From Aquibaculum arenosum (lineage in GTDB: Bacteria > Pseudomonadota > Alphaproteobacteria > Kiloniellales > DSM-21159), in NCBI RefSeq assembly GCF_029222965.1, contig NZ_JARHUD010000004.1, positions 186,001-250,000 of the forward strand: a stretch of 64,000 bases of DNA, given 5' to 3'. Made by a program: the position numbers and the translations under genes. Shown one piece after another: positions 25,666-33,933 of this stretch (position 1 is the stretch's first letter; each line of letters starts with the position of its first letter). The notes under the pieces were generated by a model that saw only the letters and a list, made by a program, of their open reading frames with translations, searched no databases and was not told the DNA's origin.

Positions 25666-27318
25666 ATGGAGATTCCGTATTTCGAGTTTTCGAGCACGAG
25701 CATGCTTTTGCTGCTCGCGGGTTTCTACGGGGGCACCTTTCTCTTGTCGCTTCTGGTGCGACACAAGAAGGAGAACGTTGACGGTTACATGGTCTCCAGC
25801 GGGCGGGTCGGTTTTGGCATTGCCGCCGCCAGCATGACGGCGACCTGGATCTGGGCGGCCTCCTTCTACGCCGCGGCCAGTTCCGGCTATACCTATGGCC
25901 TATCGGGCGCCATCCACTACGGTCTGTGGGGCGCCTTGATGATCCTCTTCATCTTCCCCTTCGGCCTGCGTTTCCGGCAGCTTGCGCCCAACGCGCACAC
26001 GCTGGGCGAGCTGATCCACGCCCGTCACGGCTCCTCCAGCCAGTTGATCCTCGCGTTTTCCAATCTGCTGGGCAGTGCCATCAGCCTGATGGTGAACTTC
26101 ACGGCCGCCGGCGCCCTGGTCGCGGTGCTGTCGCCGCTGTCCTTCACGCACGGCGTGCTGATCGCGGGCTTCGGCGTCCTGTCCTACACTCTGTGGTCCG
26201 GCTTCCGCGCCTCGATCCTGACCGACTTCGCGCAGCTGGTCTGCATGATGGCGGTTGCGGTTATCATCATTCCCTGGATCCTGTTCAGCCTTGGCGGGCC
26301 CAGCGTTCTCGCCGAAGGCATGAGTCGCTTGACGGCGGAGCAGGCCGATTTCTTCTCGCGCACGGCCATCCTGGAGCAGGGCGCGCCCTTCTTCGTCGCG
26401 GTGCTGGCCTATGCCATCGGCAATCAGACCATTGCGCAGCGGCTCTTCGCTGTGCGCCAGGACCTGATCAAGCCCACCTTCATCACGGCGACGATCGGCT
26501 ACGGCGCGGTCGTGATCGGTCTCGGCATGCTGGGCCTGATGGCGCTGTTGATCGGCGTGGTGCCGGCAGACGGTGATCTGAACAACATCATCCCGCAGAT
26601 GGCCTCGGGCTACTTGCCGCCTGTCCTGATCGCGCTCTTCTTCATCCTGGTGATCGGGTCGCTGTCGTCCACTGCAGACTCCGACCTCTCGGCGCTGTCG
26701 GCCATCATGATGACCGACGTCTACGGCAAGAACATCGCAAAGGGTCGTCCAGACCCGCGCAAGATGCTGCTGCTGGGCCGCATCACCATGATCGTGGCAA
26801 CGATGATCGGGCTGATCCTGGCCAGCTTCTCGCTGGACATCCTGGTGATGCTGGTCTTCGTCGGTGCGCTCTGGGGTGCAATCGTTTTCCCGGTGATCTC
26901 GAGTTGTTACTGGGGGCGTGTCACCAACACTGCCTTCACGGCCGCGGTGCTCGGTGGATTGGCACTCTTCACCATCGCGCGCTTCGAGCTTCTGCCGATG
27001 GACGGCGTGATCGGCCTCCTCTTCGAACTGATCGCTGCAGTCGGTGGCGGTGTCGTGCTCGGCCTTATGACCTTCGCCTTCTTCGGGCGTACGGCCGGCA
27101 TGGCGGTTGGTGTGATCATGACCCTGGTGCTGGCCTGGTACTTTGCCGGCTTCCTGGGCGATTACACCGTGCTGTTGGCCTCTCTGACCGCCTATGGGGC
27201 CAGCACGATCATCTGTGTCGCGCTGAGCCTGATGAGCAAGGAGGAGTTCGACTTCGCCCTCATCCCGCAGCGGGTGCAGCGCTTCCAGAAGAGCGACTCA
27301 ACCCAAGCCGCCGAATAA
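25666..27318 (+). CDS. Sodium:solute symporter family (SSS) transporter, candidate methylated-amine carrier
   Basis: A 550-residue integral membrane protein with about 13-15 helices. SSS marks are SSGRVGFGIAAASMTATWIWAASFYAAASSGYTYG (helix 2 region), LGELIHARHG, VLSYTLWSGFRASILTDFAQLVCMM and the helix 9 region FFILVIGSLSSTADSDLSALSAIMMTDVYG, where SSTADSD supplies the Na+ site Ser/Thr. The style is nearest the urea/DUR3-like branch. It begins 35 bp after tdm and is probably co-transcribed with it. TMAO import by characterised systems uses an ABC transporter (TmoXWV), so a symporter here would be a different solution; trimethylamine, TMAO or dimethylamine are candidate substrates (inference). 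Confidence 0.85.
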   Translation: MEIPYFEFSSTSMLLLLAGFYGGTFLLSLLVRHKKENVDGYMVSSGRVGFGIAAASMTATWIWAASFYAAASSGYTYGLSGAIHYGLWGALMILFIFPFGLRFRQLAPNAHTLGELIHARHGSSSQLILAFSNLLGSAISLMVNFTAAGALVAVLSPLSFTHGVLIAGFGVLSYTLWSGFRASILTDFAQLVCMMAVAVIIIPWILFSLGGPSVLAEGMSRLTAEQADFFSRTAILEQGAPFFVAVLAYAIGNQTIAQRLFAVRQDLIKPTFITATIGYGAVVIGLGMLGLMALLIGVVPADGDLNNIIPQMASGYLPPVLIALFFILVIGSLSSTADSDLSALSAIMMTDVYGKNIAKGRPDPRKMLLLGRITMIVATMIGLILASFSLDILVMLVFVGALWGAIVFPVISSCYWGRVTNTAFTAAVLGGLALFTIARFELLPMDGVIGLLFELIAAVGGGVVLGLMTFAFFGRTAGMAVGVIMTLVLAWYFAGFLGDYTVLLASLTAYGASTIICVALSLMSKEEFDFALIPQRVQRFQKSDSTQAAE

Positions 27319-27330
27319 GGAGAGATCACG

Positions 27331-27459
27331 ATGGAAATGATTCTGACGCTCTACATCCTGGTCTGGCCCGTGATCTCCGCAGCGGTGCTGTTCGTGATCT
27401 GCAGGGCATTCCTCAAGGACCTGCGTGAGGCTCGTGAGGAATCGCGAGACCTGGTCTGA
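27331..27459 (+). CDS. 42-residue membrane peptide, putative transporter small subunit
   Basis: ATG at 27331 with AAGGAGAG 5 nt upstream gives MEMILTLYILVWPVISAAVL, a single transmembrane helix, and then a charged amphipathic tail FLKDLREAREESRDLV. It follows the symporter stop by 12 bp and precedes a very strong terminator, so it is the last gene of the tdm-symporter unit. Tiny single-helix proteins are known partners of some secondary transporters (for example MtsS/MetS-type small subunits), and the place and topology fit that role. The function is inferred. Confidence 0.75.
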   Translation: MEMILTLYILVWPVISAAVLFVICRAFLKDLREAREESRDLV

Positions 27460-27465
27460 ACCTTC

Positions 27466-27487
27466 GGGGGAGGCTTCGGCCTCCCCC
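27466..27487 (+). terminator. Strong TTCG-loop hairpin ending the tdm-symporter operon
   Basis: GGGGGAGGC (27466-27474), tetraloop TTCG, GCCTCCCCC (27479-27487): a perfect 9-bp GC stem 6 bp after the last stop codon. It lacks a long T-run. Confidence 0.8.
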
Positions 27488-27509
27488 ATCCAGTCAGTTA
27501 TCGGGCCAC

Positions 27510-29033
27510 TCAACTATCCGGTTGATGGCAATGCAGGCGGCGCCAAGTGGCGCCGCTTGCTGCATCCACCTCCAGCAGAACCACAGGATAGCCCCAGAGG
27601 CGGGCGATGTGGTGCAGGACCAGCGTGGCGTCCGCTTCGTCCAGCCGGCGGCCATCGTAGACCTGATGCTGCAGCAGCAGCGTGCGGTCACCCTGTAGAT
27701 CAGCGCCCACCACCTGGATGTCGGGCTCGTGCAGGGAGACATCGTACTGCCGGGCCAGCGCGCGGCGAATCTTCTGATAACCCTGCTCGTTGTGAATGGC
27801 GGCCACCAGGTAGTCCGGCTCGTCTTCCTCCCCGGTCAGCTCGAATAGCCGCAGCTTGCGGATTAGACTCGGGCTGAGGAACTGCAGCAGGAAGCTCTCG
27901 TCACGATACTCCACCCAGGCGTCGCGCAGCACCTCCATGGGCGTGCCGCAGCCGGCGATGTCCGGGAACCAGCTGCGATCCTCCTCGCTGGGCTCGCGGC
28001 AGATGCGCTCGATGTCGCGCATCATCTCGAATCCCAGCGTATAGGGATTGGCGCCGCCGAAGCGCGGATCGTCGAAGTCCGGCTGGAAGATCACCGCCGT
28101 GTGGGCGTGCAGGAACTCCAGATAGCCGCCGTCCGAGAGTTGCCCCTGCTCGTGCAGCCGGTTCATCACCCGGTAGTGCACGTAAGTGGCGCAGCCCTCG
28201 TTCATCACCTTGGTCTGCTTCTGCGGATAAAAGTACTGTGCCAGTTGGCGCACGATGCGCAGGATCTCGCGCTGCCAGGGCGCCAGGCGCGGGGCGTGCT
28301 TTTCCAGGAAGTAGAGCAGGTTCTCCTCGGGCAGGTCGAGCGCTTCGTCCGGTGCCGGCGCGTCCGGGCGGGCCCGCGGCGGTTCCGGCGCGTGCGGGCG
28401 GGTGCGGGTCCAGAGGTCGTCGTAGCTGGCCTCGGCATAGGCCCGACGTTCGCGTTCGCGCGCTTCGCTCCACTGGGGCCCGGTTCGCCGCTTGCGCTGA
28501 TAGCGGTTGACCCCCTGGTCCATCAAGGCATGGGCCGCATCCAGCAGCCGTTCCACCGCTCGTGCCCCGTAGCGCTCCTCGCAGTGGGCGATGTAGCCCT
28601 TGGCGAAGGCGAGATAGTCCAGGATGGCATCCGCGTCCGTCCACTGGCGGAAGAGGTGGTTGTTGCGAAAGAAGTGATTATGGCCGAAGGCGGCGTGTGC
28701 CATGACCAGCGCCTGCATGGCCATGGAGTTGTCTTCCATGATGTAGCTGACACACGGATTGGCGTTGATCACGATCTCGTAGGCCAGCCCGCGCGCGCCC
28801 TTGCGGTAGAGCAGTTCATTGTGCGCGAACTGTTTGCCGAAGGACCAGTGATTGTACATCAGCGGCAGACCGATGGAGGCGTAGGCATCGAGCATCTGTT
28901 CGGCCGTGATCACCTCGATCTGGTTGGGATAGATCTCCAGCCCGAGTTCGCCCAGTGCGATGGCCTCGATGGCCTGATAGCTGCGCTCCAGGCTGTCGTA
29001 GGACCAGTCGCCGCCGCTGAACAAGGTGGTCAT
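27510..29033 (-). CDS. SpoVR family protein
   Basis: A 507-residue protein of the usual SpoVR/YcgB length. It opens with LFSGGDWSYDSLERSYQAIEAIALGELGLEIYPNQIEVITAEQMLDAY, then MYNHWSFGKQF, EIVINANPCVSYIMEDNSMAMQALVMAHAAFGHNHFFRNN, TKVMNEGCATYVHYRVMNRLHEQG and NPYTLGFEMMRDIERIC, all hallmark blocks. ATG at 29033 is the family start; the open frame extends upstream without homology. In E. coli ycgB is induced with yeaGH in stationary phase and starvation. Here it is the third gene of a prkA-yeaH-spoVR unit, 16 bp after the yeaH stop. The molecular role is still unclear. Confidence 0.95.
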   Translation of the reverse strand: MTTLFSGGDWSYDSLERSYQAIEAIALGELGLEIYPNQIEVITAEQMLDAYASIGLPLMYNHWSFGKQFAHNELLYRKGARGLAYEIVINANPCVSYIMEDNSMAMQALVMAHAAFGHNHFFRNNHLFRQWTDADAILDYLAFAKGYIAHCEERYGARAVERLLDAAHALMDQGVNRYQRKRRTGPQWSEARERERRAYAEASYDDLWTRTRPHAPEPPRARPDAPAPDEALDLPEENLLYFLEKHAPRLAPWQREILRIVRQLAQYFYPQKQTKVMNEGCATYVHYRVMNRLHEQGQLSDGGYLEFLHAHTAVIFQPDFDDPRFGGANPYTLGFEMMRDIERICREPSEEDRSWFPDIAGCGTPMEVLRDAWVEYRDESFLLQFLSPSLIRKLRLFELTGEEDEPDYLVAAIHNEQGYQKIRRALARQYDVSLHEPDIQVVGADLQGDRTLLLQHQVYDGRRLDEADATLVLHHIARLWGYPVVLLEVDAASGATWRRLHCHQPDS

Positions 29034-29049
29034 CGGCTCGGCTCCTCTC

Positions 29050-30351
29050 TCACGCGCGCTCGGTTTCCGGGGTGAAGAGCTCGCGGAAAACGGGGTAGAT
29101 GTCACTGCGCTTGGCCACGCGCCGGGCGGCGAAATTGGCGTGGGACTCGCTGAAGGGTGCGTAGGTCTGCCAGAGGTTGGAGCGGGTGCGCAGCAACTCC
29201 CCGACCCCGCCGGCCACTTCGATGTAAGCGTAGTACTGGGTGAAGGGCAGAATGTCCTTTTCCAACAGGGCCGCCACCTGGGGCCCATCGGCTGTCATGT
29301 TGTCGCCGTCGGAGGCCTGGGCGGCATAGATGTTCCAGTCTGCTGGCGAATAGCGGGCGTCGATCACGCGGCGCATTTCCTCCAGCGCGGTGGAGACCAG
29401 CGTGCCGCCGGTTTCCCGGCTATAGAAAAAGGTCTCCTCGTCCACCTCCTCGGCCCGGTGGGTGTGGCGGATGAAGACGATCTCCACGTGCCGATAGCGC
29501 CGTTGGATGAAGAGGTAGAGCAGGGTGAAGAAGCGCTTCGCCAGGTCCTTCATCTCTTCCGACATGGAGCCGGAGACGTCCATCAGGCAGAACATCACCG
29601 CCTGGGTGACCGGCTTCGGTACAGCCTCGAAACGGTTGAAGCGCAGGTCGAGCGGATCGAGGAAGGGAATTTCCCGCGCGCGCCGGCGCAGCCGCTCCAG
29701 GCGCGCACGCAGCGCGATCAGCTCCGGGTCGTTCTCGGCCTCGGACTTCTCGGCCAGTTGTGCCTCGCGAGCCTCGATCTCGCGCTCCAACTCAGCCATT
29801 TCCCCTCGGCCCGGTCGCCGCAGGGCAATGCGCCGGGACAGGCTGTTGCGCATGGTGCGCAGCAGGTTGATGTTGGTCGGCGCGCCGCTGGCGGTGAAGC
29901 CGGCGCGCTGGTAGGAGACCTGTTCCGAGCGGGTGACGCTCTTCTTCATCAGGTCGGGCAGTTGCAGGTCTTCCAGGAAGATGTCCAGGAACTCTTCGCG
30001 CGACAGCACGAAGGTGAAGGCGTCTTCGCCCTCGCCGTCGGGGCTGCCCTCGCGGCCCCCGCTGCCGCCGCCTTCGGGCGGACGGCGCACGCGATCACCC
30101 TGGCGGAAGTGCTTGTTGCCCGGCAACACGCCGTCTTGCTGGCCTGTACGCGGATCGTGACGCAGCCGGGGTTCATGCAGGCTGTCGGCTGGGATGACGA
30201 TCTTCTCCTCGCCCGGCATGTCCCGGATGCTGCGGTCGGAGGACGCCTGGCGCACCGCCTCGGTGACCTGCCGCTTGGCGCGGCGCATGAAGCGTTGCCG
30301 GTTGGCCAGGCTCTTACCTTGCGGGTTGCGTCGCCGATCGAAGATCCGCAC
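29050..30351 (-). CDS. yeaH: YeaH/YhbH family protein (DUF444), von Willebrand A-like
   Basis: A 433-residue protein. The opening FDRRRNPQGKSLANRQRFMRRAK is the family signature. A Gly-rich linker with PPEGGGSGGREG follows, then LSREEFLDIFLEDLQLPDL and the vWA domain with the metal-ion-dependent adhesion site DVSGSM in VMFCLMDVSGSMSEEMKDLAKRFF, and the second half FIRHTHRAEEVDEETFFYSRETGGT. It acts with the PrkA kinase in stress and nutrient-limitation responses. It sits between prkA (16 bp upstream) and spoVR (16 bp downstream), the conserved three-gene order. Confidence 0.96.
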   Translation of the reverse strand: MRIFDRRRNPQGKSLANRQRFMRRAKRQVTEAVRQASSDRSIRDMPGEEKIVIPADSLHEPRLRHDPRTGQQDGVLPGNKHFRQGDRVRRPPEGGGSGGREGSPDGEGEDAFTFVLSREEFLDIFLEDLQLPDLMKKSVTRSEQVSYQRAGFTASGAPTNINLLRTMRNSLSRRIALRRPGRGEMAELEREIEAREAQLAEKSEAENDPELIALRARLERLRRRAREIPFLDPLDLRFNRFEAVPKPVTQAVMFCLMDVSGSMSEEMKDLAKRFFTLLYLFIQRRYRHVEIVFIRHTHRAEEVDEETFFYSRETGGTLVSTALEEMRRVIDARYSPADWNIYAAQASDGDNMTADGPQVAALLEKDILPFTQYYAYIEVAGGVGELLRTRSNLWQTYAPFSESHANFAARRVAKRSDIYPVFRELFTPETERA

Positions 30352-30367
30352 TGCCTGCTCCCCCGGC

Positions 30368-32305
30368 CTAGCCGGCCTGCTTCACTCGCATGTACCACTC
30401 CACCAGCCGTCGGACCTGACGCTGGGTATAGCCACGGGCCACCATGCGCTCGACGAACTCGCTGTGCTTGCGCTGGGTTTCGGACTCCTTCTTGCTCTCG
30501 AAGCTGATCACCGGCAGCAGGTCCTCCACCTGGCTGAACATGCGCCGCTCGATCACCTCGCGGATCTTCTCGTAGGAGGTCCAGGAAGGGTTACGCCCAG
30601 CGTTCTGTGCGCGTGAGCGCAGGGCAAACTTCACCACCTCGTTGCGGAAGTCCTTGGGGTTGGCGATGCCCGCCGGCTTCTCGATCTTGCTGAGCTCCTG
30701 GTTCAGCAGCTCGCGATCCATCATCTGGCCCGTGTCCGGATCTTTGAAGTCGTGGTCCTCAACCCAGGCATCGGCATAGTCGAGATAGCGGTCGAAGAGG
30801 TTCTGACCGTAATCGTGATAGGACTCCAGGTAGGCCTTCTGGATCTCGTTGCCGACGTACTCCGCGTAGCGCGGCGCCAGCTCGCCCTTGATCATCTCCA
30901 GATAGCGCCGTTCCGTCTCCTCGGGGAACTGCTCCAGACGCACTGCCTGCTCCAGCATGTACATGAGGTGCACCGGGTCGGCCGCCACCTCCGTTGCGTC
31001 GTAGTTGTAGGTGCGCGAGAGCACCTTGAAGGCGAAGCGGGTGGACAGCCCCTCCATGCCCTCATTGACCCCGGCGGCGTCGCGATACTCCTGGATCGAC
31101 TTGGCCTTTGGGTCGCTGTCCTTCAGGCTTTCGCCGTCGTAGACCCGTAGCTTGGAGAAGAGATCGGAGTTCTCGTGCTCCTTCAGGCGGGTGAGCACGC
31201 TGAAGCGTGCCAGCATGTGCAGCGTGCCCGGTGCGCAGTCCGCCTCAGCCAGTTCACTGTTGCGGATGAGCTTGTCGTAGATCTTCTCCTCCTCACTCAC
31301 CCGCAGGCAGTAGGGCACCTTGATGACCGAGACGCGGTCCAGAAAGGCCTCGTTGTTCCGGTTGTTGCGGAAGCTCTGCCACTCCGACTCGTTGGAGTGG
31401 GCCAGGATGATGCCCTGGTAGGGGATGGCGCCGATGTTCTCGGTGCCCACGTAGTTGCCTTCCTGGGTGGCGGTGAGCAGGGGGTGCAGCACCTTGATTG
31501 GCGCCTTGAACATTTCCACGAATTCCAGCAGCCCCTGGGTCGTGCAGTTGAGGCCGCCGGCATAGCTGTAGGCGTCGGGATCGCTCTGGCTGAAGTACTC
31601 CAGCTTGCGGATGTCGACCTTGCCGACGAGGTTGGAAACGTCCTGATTGTTCTCGTCGCCCGGTTCGGTCTTGGCCACGCCGATCTGGCGCAGTTTGGAG
31701 GGATAGACCTTGGCGACGGTGAAGCGGGCCAGGTCGCCGTCGAACTCGTCGAGGCGCTTCACTGCCCAGGGGGAAATCAGGCCGGTTAGTTTGCGCTGGG
31801 GGATGCCGAAACGCTCTTCCAGCTTGGGCCCCATGCGCTCGGGATCGAAGAGGCCGAGCGGGCTTTCGTAGATCGGGCTGATCTCATCCCCGGCCTTGAG
31901 CACATAGATGGGGTGGACCTCCATCAGGCTCTTCAGCCGCTCAGCCAGCGACGACTTGCCGCCGCCCACGGGGCCGAGCAGGTAGAGGATCTGCTTGCGC
32001 TCCTCCAGACCCTGGGCCGCGTAGCGGAAGTAGCCCACCAGGCGCTCGATTGTTTCTTCCATGCCGTAGAAATCATGGAAGGCCGGATAGACTTTGATCG
32101 TCCGGTTCATGAAGATTCGGCCTAGGCGCGGGTCTTTCGATGTGTCGAGCACCTCGGGCTCACCGATAGCGGCCACCATACGCTCGGCCGCCGAAGCATA
32201 AGCCATGGAGTCTTCGGCACAGAGTTCGAGATACTCCATCAGGCTCATCTCGGACTGCTTGCGGGTCCGGTAGTTCTCCGTGTAGTCGGAAAAGACATCC
32301 AGCAT
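30368..32305 (-). CDS. prkA: PrkA family serine protein kinase / AAA+ protein (YeaG)
   Basis: A 645-residue protein with an N-terminal AAA+ domain and a C-terminal kinase-like domain. Walker A is GPVGGGKSSLAERL at about 107-120; further family blocks are LGRIFMNRTIKVYPAFHDFYGMEETI, GLISPWAVKRLDEFDGDL, NCTTQGLLEFVEMFKAPIKVLHPLLTATQEGNY, IILAHSNESEWQSF and the terminal QVRRLVEWYMRVKQAG. ATG at 32305 has GAGGGA about 10 nt upstream; an in-frame ATG 20 codons earlier does not match the family. It heads the prkA-yeaH-spoVR unit used in starvation and stress adaptation. A candidate EcfG-type promoter lies about 80-100 bp upstream. Confidence 0.96.
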   Translation of the reverse strand: MLDVFSDYTENYRTRKQSEMSLMEYLELCAEDSMAYASAAERMVAAIGEPEVLDTSKDPRLGRIFMNRTIKVYPAFHDFYGMEETIERLVGYFRYAAQGLEERKQILYLLGPVGGGKSSLAERLKSLMEVHPIYVLKAGDEISPIYESPLGLFDPERMGPKLEERFGIPQRKLTGLISPWAVKRLDEFDGDLARFTVAKVYPSKLRQIGVAKTEPGDENNQDVSNLVGKVDIRKLEYFSQSDPDAYSYAGGLNCTTQGLLEFVEMFKAPIKVLHPLLTATQEGNYVGTENIGAIPYQGIILAHSNESEWQSFRNNRNNEAFLDRVSVIKVPYCLRVSEEEKIYDKLIRNSELAEADCAPGTLHMLARFSVLTRLKEHENSDLFSKLRVYDGESLKDSDPKAKSIQEYRDAAGVNEGMEGLSTRFAFKVLSRTYNYDATEVAADPVHLMYMLEQAVRLEQFPEETERRYLEMIKGELAPRYAEYVGNEIQKAYLESYHDYGQNLFDRYLDYADAWVEDHDFKDPDTGQMMDRELLNQELSKIEKPAGIANPKDFRNEVVKFALRSRAQNAGRNPSWTSYEKIREVIERRMFSQVEDLLPVISFESKKESETQRKHSEFVERMVARGYTQRQVRRLVEWYMRVKQAG

Positions 32306-32757
32306 GACCCAAGTCCCTCGCTGCGGTATGACGGGCGTAAAATTTCGGTACTTCTGCGCGTTCACCCTCGTCGTATAAAGAAATCGAAAATCAACTGAAG
32401 CGTTCCATAAACAATGCTCCCCTTCTGCCGGCGCACCTATCGCAATTCCGCGTTATTTCGGGTCGCGATGTGTATACGGTCAAAAGGGGTGGCGGCATCC
32501 CCGCCGAGACCGAGTGGTATCAAGCGGGAGCGGCCGGGGCGTCGCCCGACCCTTTTTGGCCGTAGCCTTACCATAAGGATATAGGCCCGCCAGGCCGCCA
32601 CGCCATCCCCCCATCGCCTGCTTCATCGCCTGCTCCCAAGGAAGTCACCGTCGTCGTTCTGTAATCGATCCTTCAATGAAGGATCGCCAAAGCGTGATCC
32701 CTTTGTCGCACGCCGCAGCGATGGTGTGCCCGCACCACGGCAGCTGCGGAGCAGATC
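32306..32757. promoter_or_regulatory. 452-bp divergent intergenic region between prkA and the ugp-type operon
   Basis: No gene is recognised here. On the minus strand GGAAC (complement of 32402-32406) and CGATT (complement of 32382-32386) are separated by 15 nt, loosely like the alphaproteobacterial general-stress EcfG promoter (GGAAC-N16/17-CGTT); the spacing is one short, so this is weak. Around 32540-32560 GGGCGTCGCCC is followed by GACCCTTTTT, a possible short terminator. The promoter of the ABC operon must also lie here but could not be fixed. Confidence 0.3.
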
Positions 32758-33933
32758 ATGACGCTGGGATTGGAATTGCGCGGTCTCGACAAGAGTTTCG
32801 AGCCGGAGAACCCCGTCCTCCGAGGCATCGACCTCTCGATCCGGCGCGGGGAGTTCGTTTCCCTGGTGGGCTCGTCGGGATGCGGCAAGTCCACCTTGCT
32901 GCGGATCATCGCGGGGCTCGAGCAGGCAGACGGCGGCCGGGTGGCCATTGACGGCCGCGAGGTGACGTACCTGGAGCCGAAGGCGCGGCGGATCGCCATG
33001 GTGTTTCAGAGCTACGCGCTCTACCCGCACATGACCGTGGCAGCCAACATTGCCACGCCTCTGATCATGTCCCGCCTTCACTTTCTGGCCCGGCTTCCGC
33101 TGCTCGGCGCGCTTGCGCCGGGACGCAGACAGGTCCGCAGCACCATCGACCGGGCGGTTGAAGAGGTCGCAGACCAGCTCGAGATTCGGCCCCTTCTGGG
33201 GCGCAAGCCTGCCCAGCTTTCCGGCGGGCAGCGTCAGCGTGTCGCTCTGGCGCGCGCCATGGTCCGACAGCCGTCGCTGTTCCTCATGGATGAGCCTCTG
33301 TCCAATCTGGATGCCAAGCTGCGGGTCCATATGCGCGGCGAGTTGACCGATCTGCATCGGCGCGTCGGCGCGACCTTCGTGTACGTCACCCACGATCAGG
33401 TCGAAGCGATGACCATGTCGGACCGGATCGCCCTGATGGAGCGCGGGGCCATCCTGCAGTTCGGCACGCCAAGCGAACTCTACAGTGCGCCGGCGAACCT
33501 GCGTGTGGCGCAGTTCATCGGCACTCCCTCAATCAACTGCTTTCCTGCCGAGATCGACAGCGCCGGGACCGTCAGCTGTCTCGGCCGACCCGTTTCGGGA
33601 ATGGTGACGTCGGAAACCCGGCAGCGGGCAAGCCTGGCCGTACGGCCGGAGAGCATCCGGCTTTCCGCCCGATCCGAGGATGTGGTCTTTGGGGCCACCC
33701 TGCGGCGCATCGAGCACCATGGCAGCGAATACATCCTGTTCGCCGAGCCACAGGGACGTGACCAACTGGTGCGAATTCGGGTCTCCGGCGCAGCCCTGGA
33801 GGGACAGCCGCTGGCCGAGGGACAGGCGCTGACCATTGCCTTCTCTGCGGCTGATGCTCATCTGTTCGGCTCGGATGATCGGCGCATGGACGTCAGCCTG
33901 TTCGATGCCCCGGTGAGGCTGCAGTCGGCATGA
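32758..33933 (+). CDS. ABC transporter ATPase, UgpC/MalK type
   Basis: A 391-residue CUT1-family ATPase. Walker A GSSGCGKST, Q-loop VFQSYALYPHMTV, signature LSGGQRQRVALARAM, Walker B LFLMDEP, D-loop SNLDAKLR and H-loop VTHDQVEAM are all intact; the C-terminal TOBE regulatory domain runs from about 240. Between the Q-loop and the signature there is an extra hydrophobic and basic insertion (LHFLARLPLLGALAPGRR), longer than in standard UgpC proteins. It is the first gene of the unit, overlapping the next by 4 bp (ATGA). Substrates of UgpC-type systems are glycerol-3-phosphate, glycerophosphodiesters or sugars; context favours glycerophosphodiesters. Confidence 0.93.
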   Translation: MTLGLELRGLDKSFEPENPVLRGIDLSIRRGEFVSLVGSSGCGKSTLLRIIAGLEQADGGRVAIDGREVTYLEPKARRIAMVFQSYALYPHMTVAANIATPLIMSRLHFLARLPLLGALAPGRRQVRSTIDRAVEEVADQLEIRPLLGRKPAQLSGGQRQRVALARAMVRQPSLFLMDEPLSNLDAKLRVHMRGELTDLHRRVGATFVYVTHDQVEAMTMSDRIALMERGAILQFGTPSELYSAPANLRVAQFIGTPSINCFPAEIDSAGTVSCLGRPVSGMVTSETRQRASLAVRPESIRLSARSEDVVFGATLRRIEHHGSEYILFAEPQGRDQLVRIRVSGAALEGQPLAEGQALTIAFSAADAHLFGSDDRRMDVSLFDAPVRLQSA

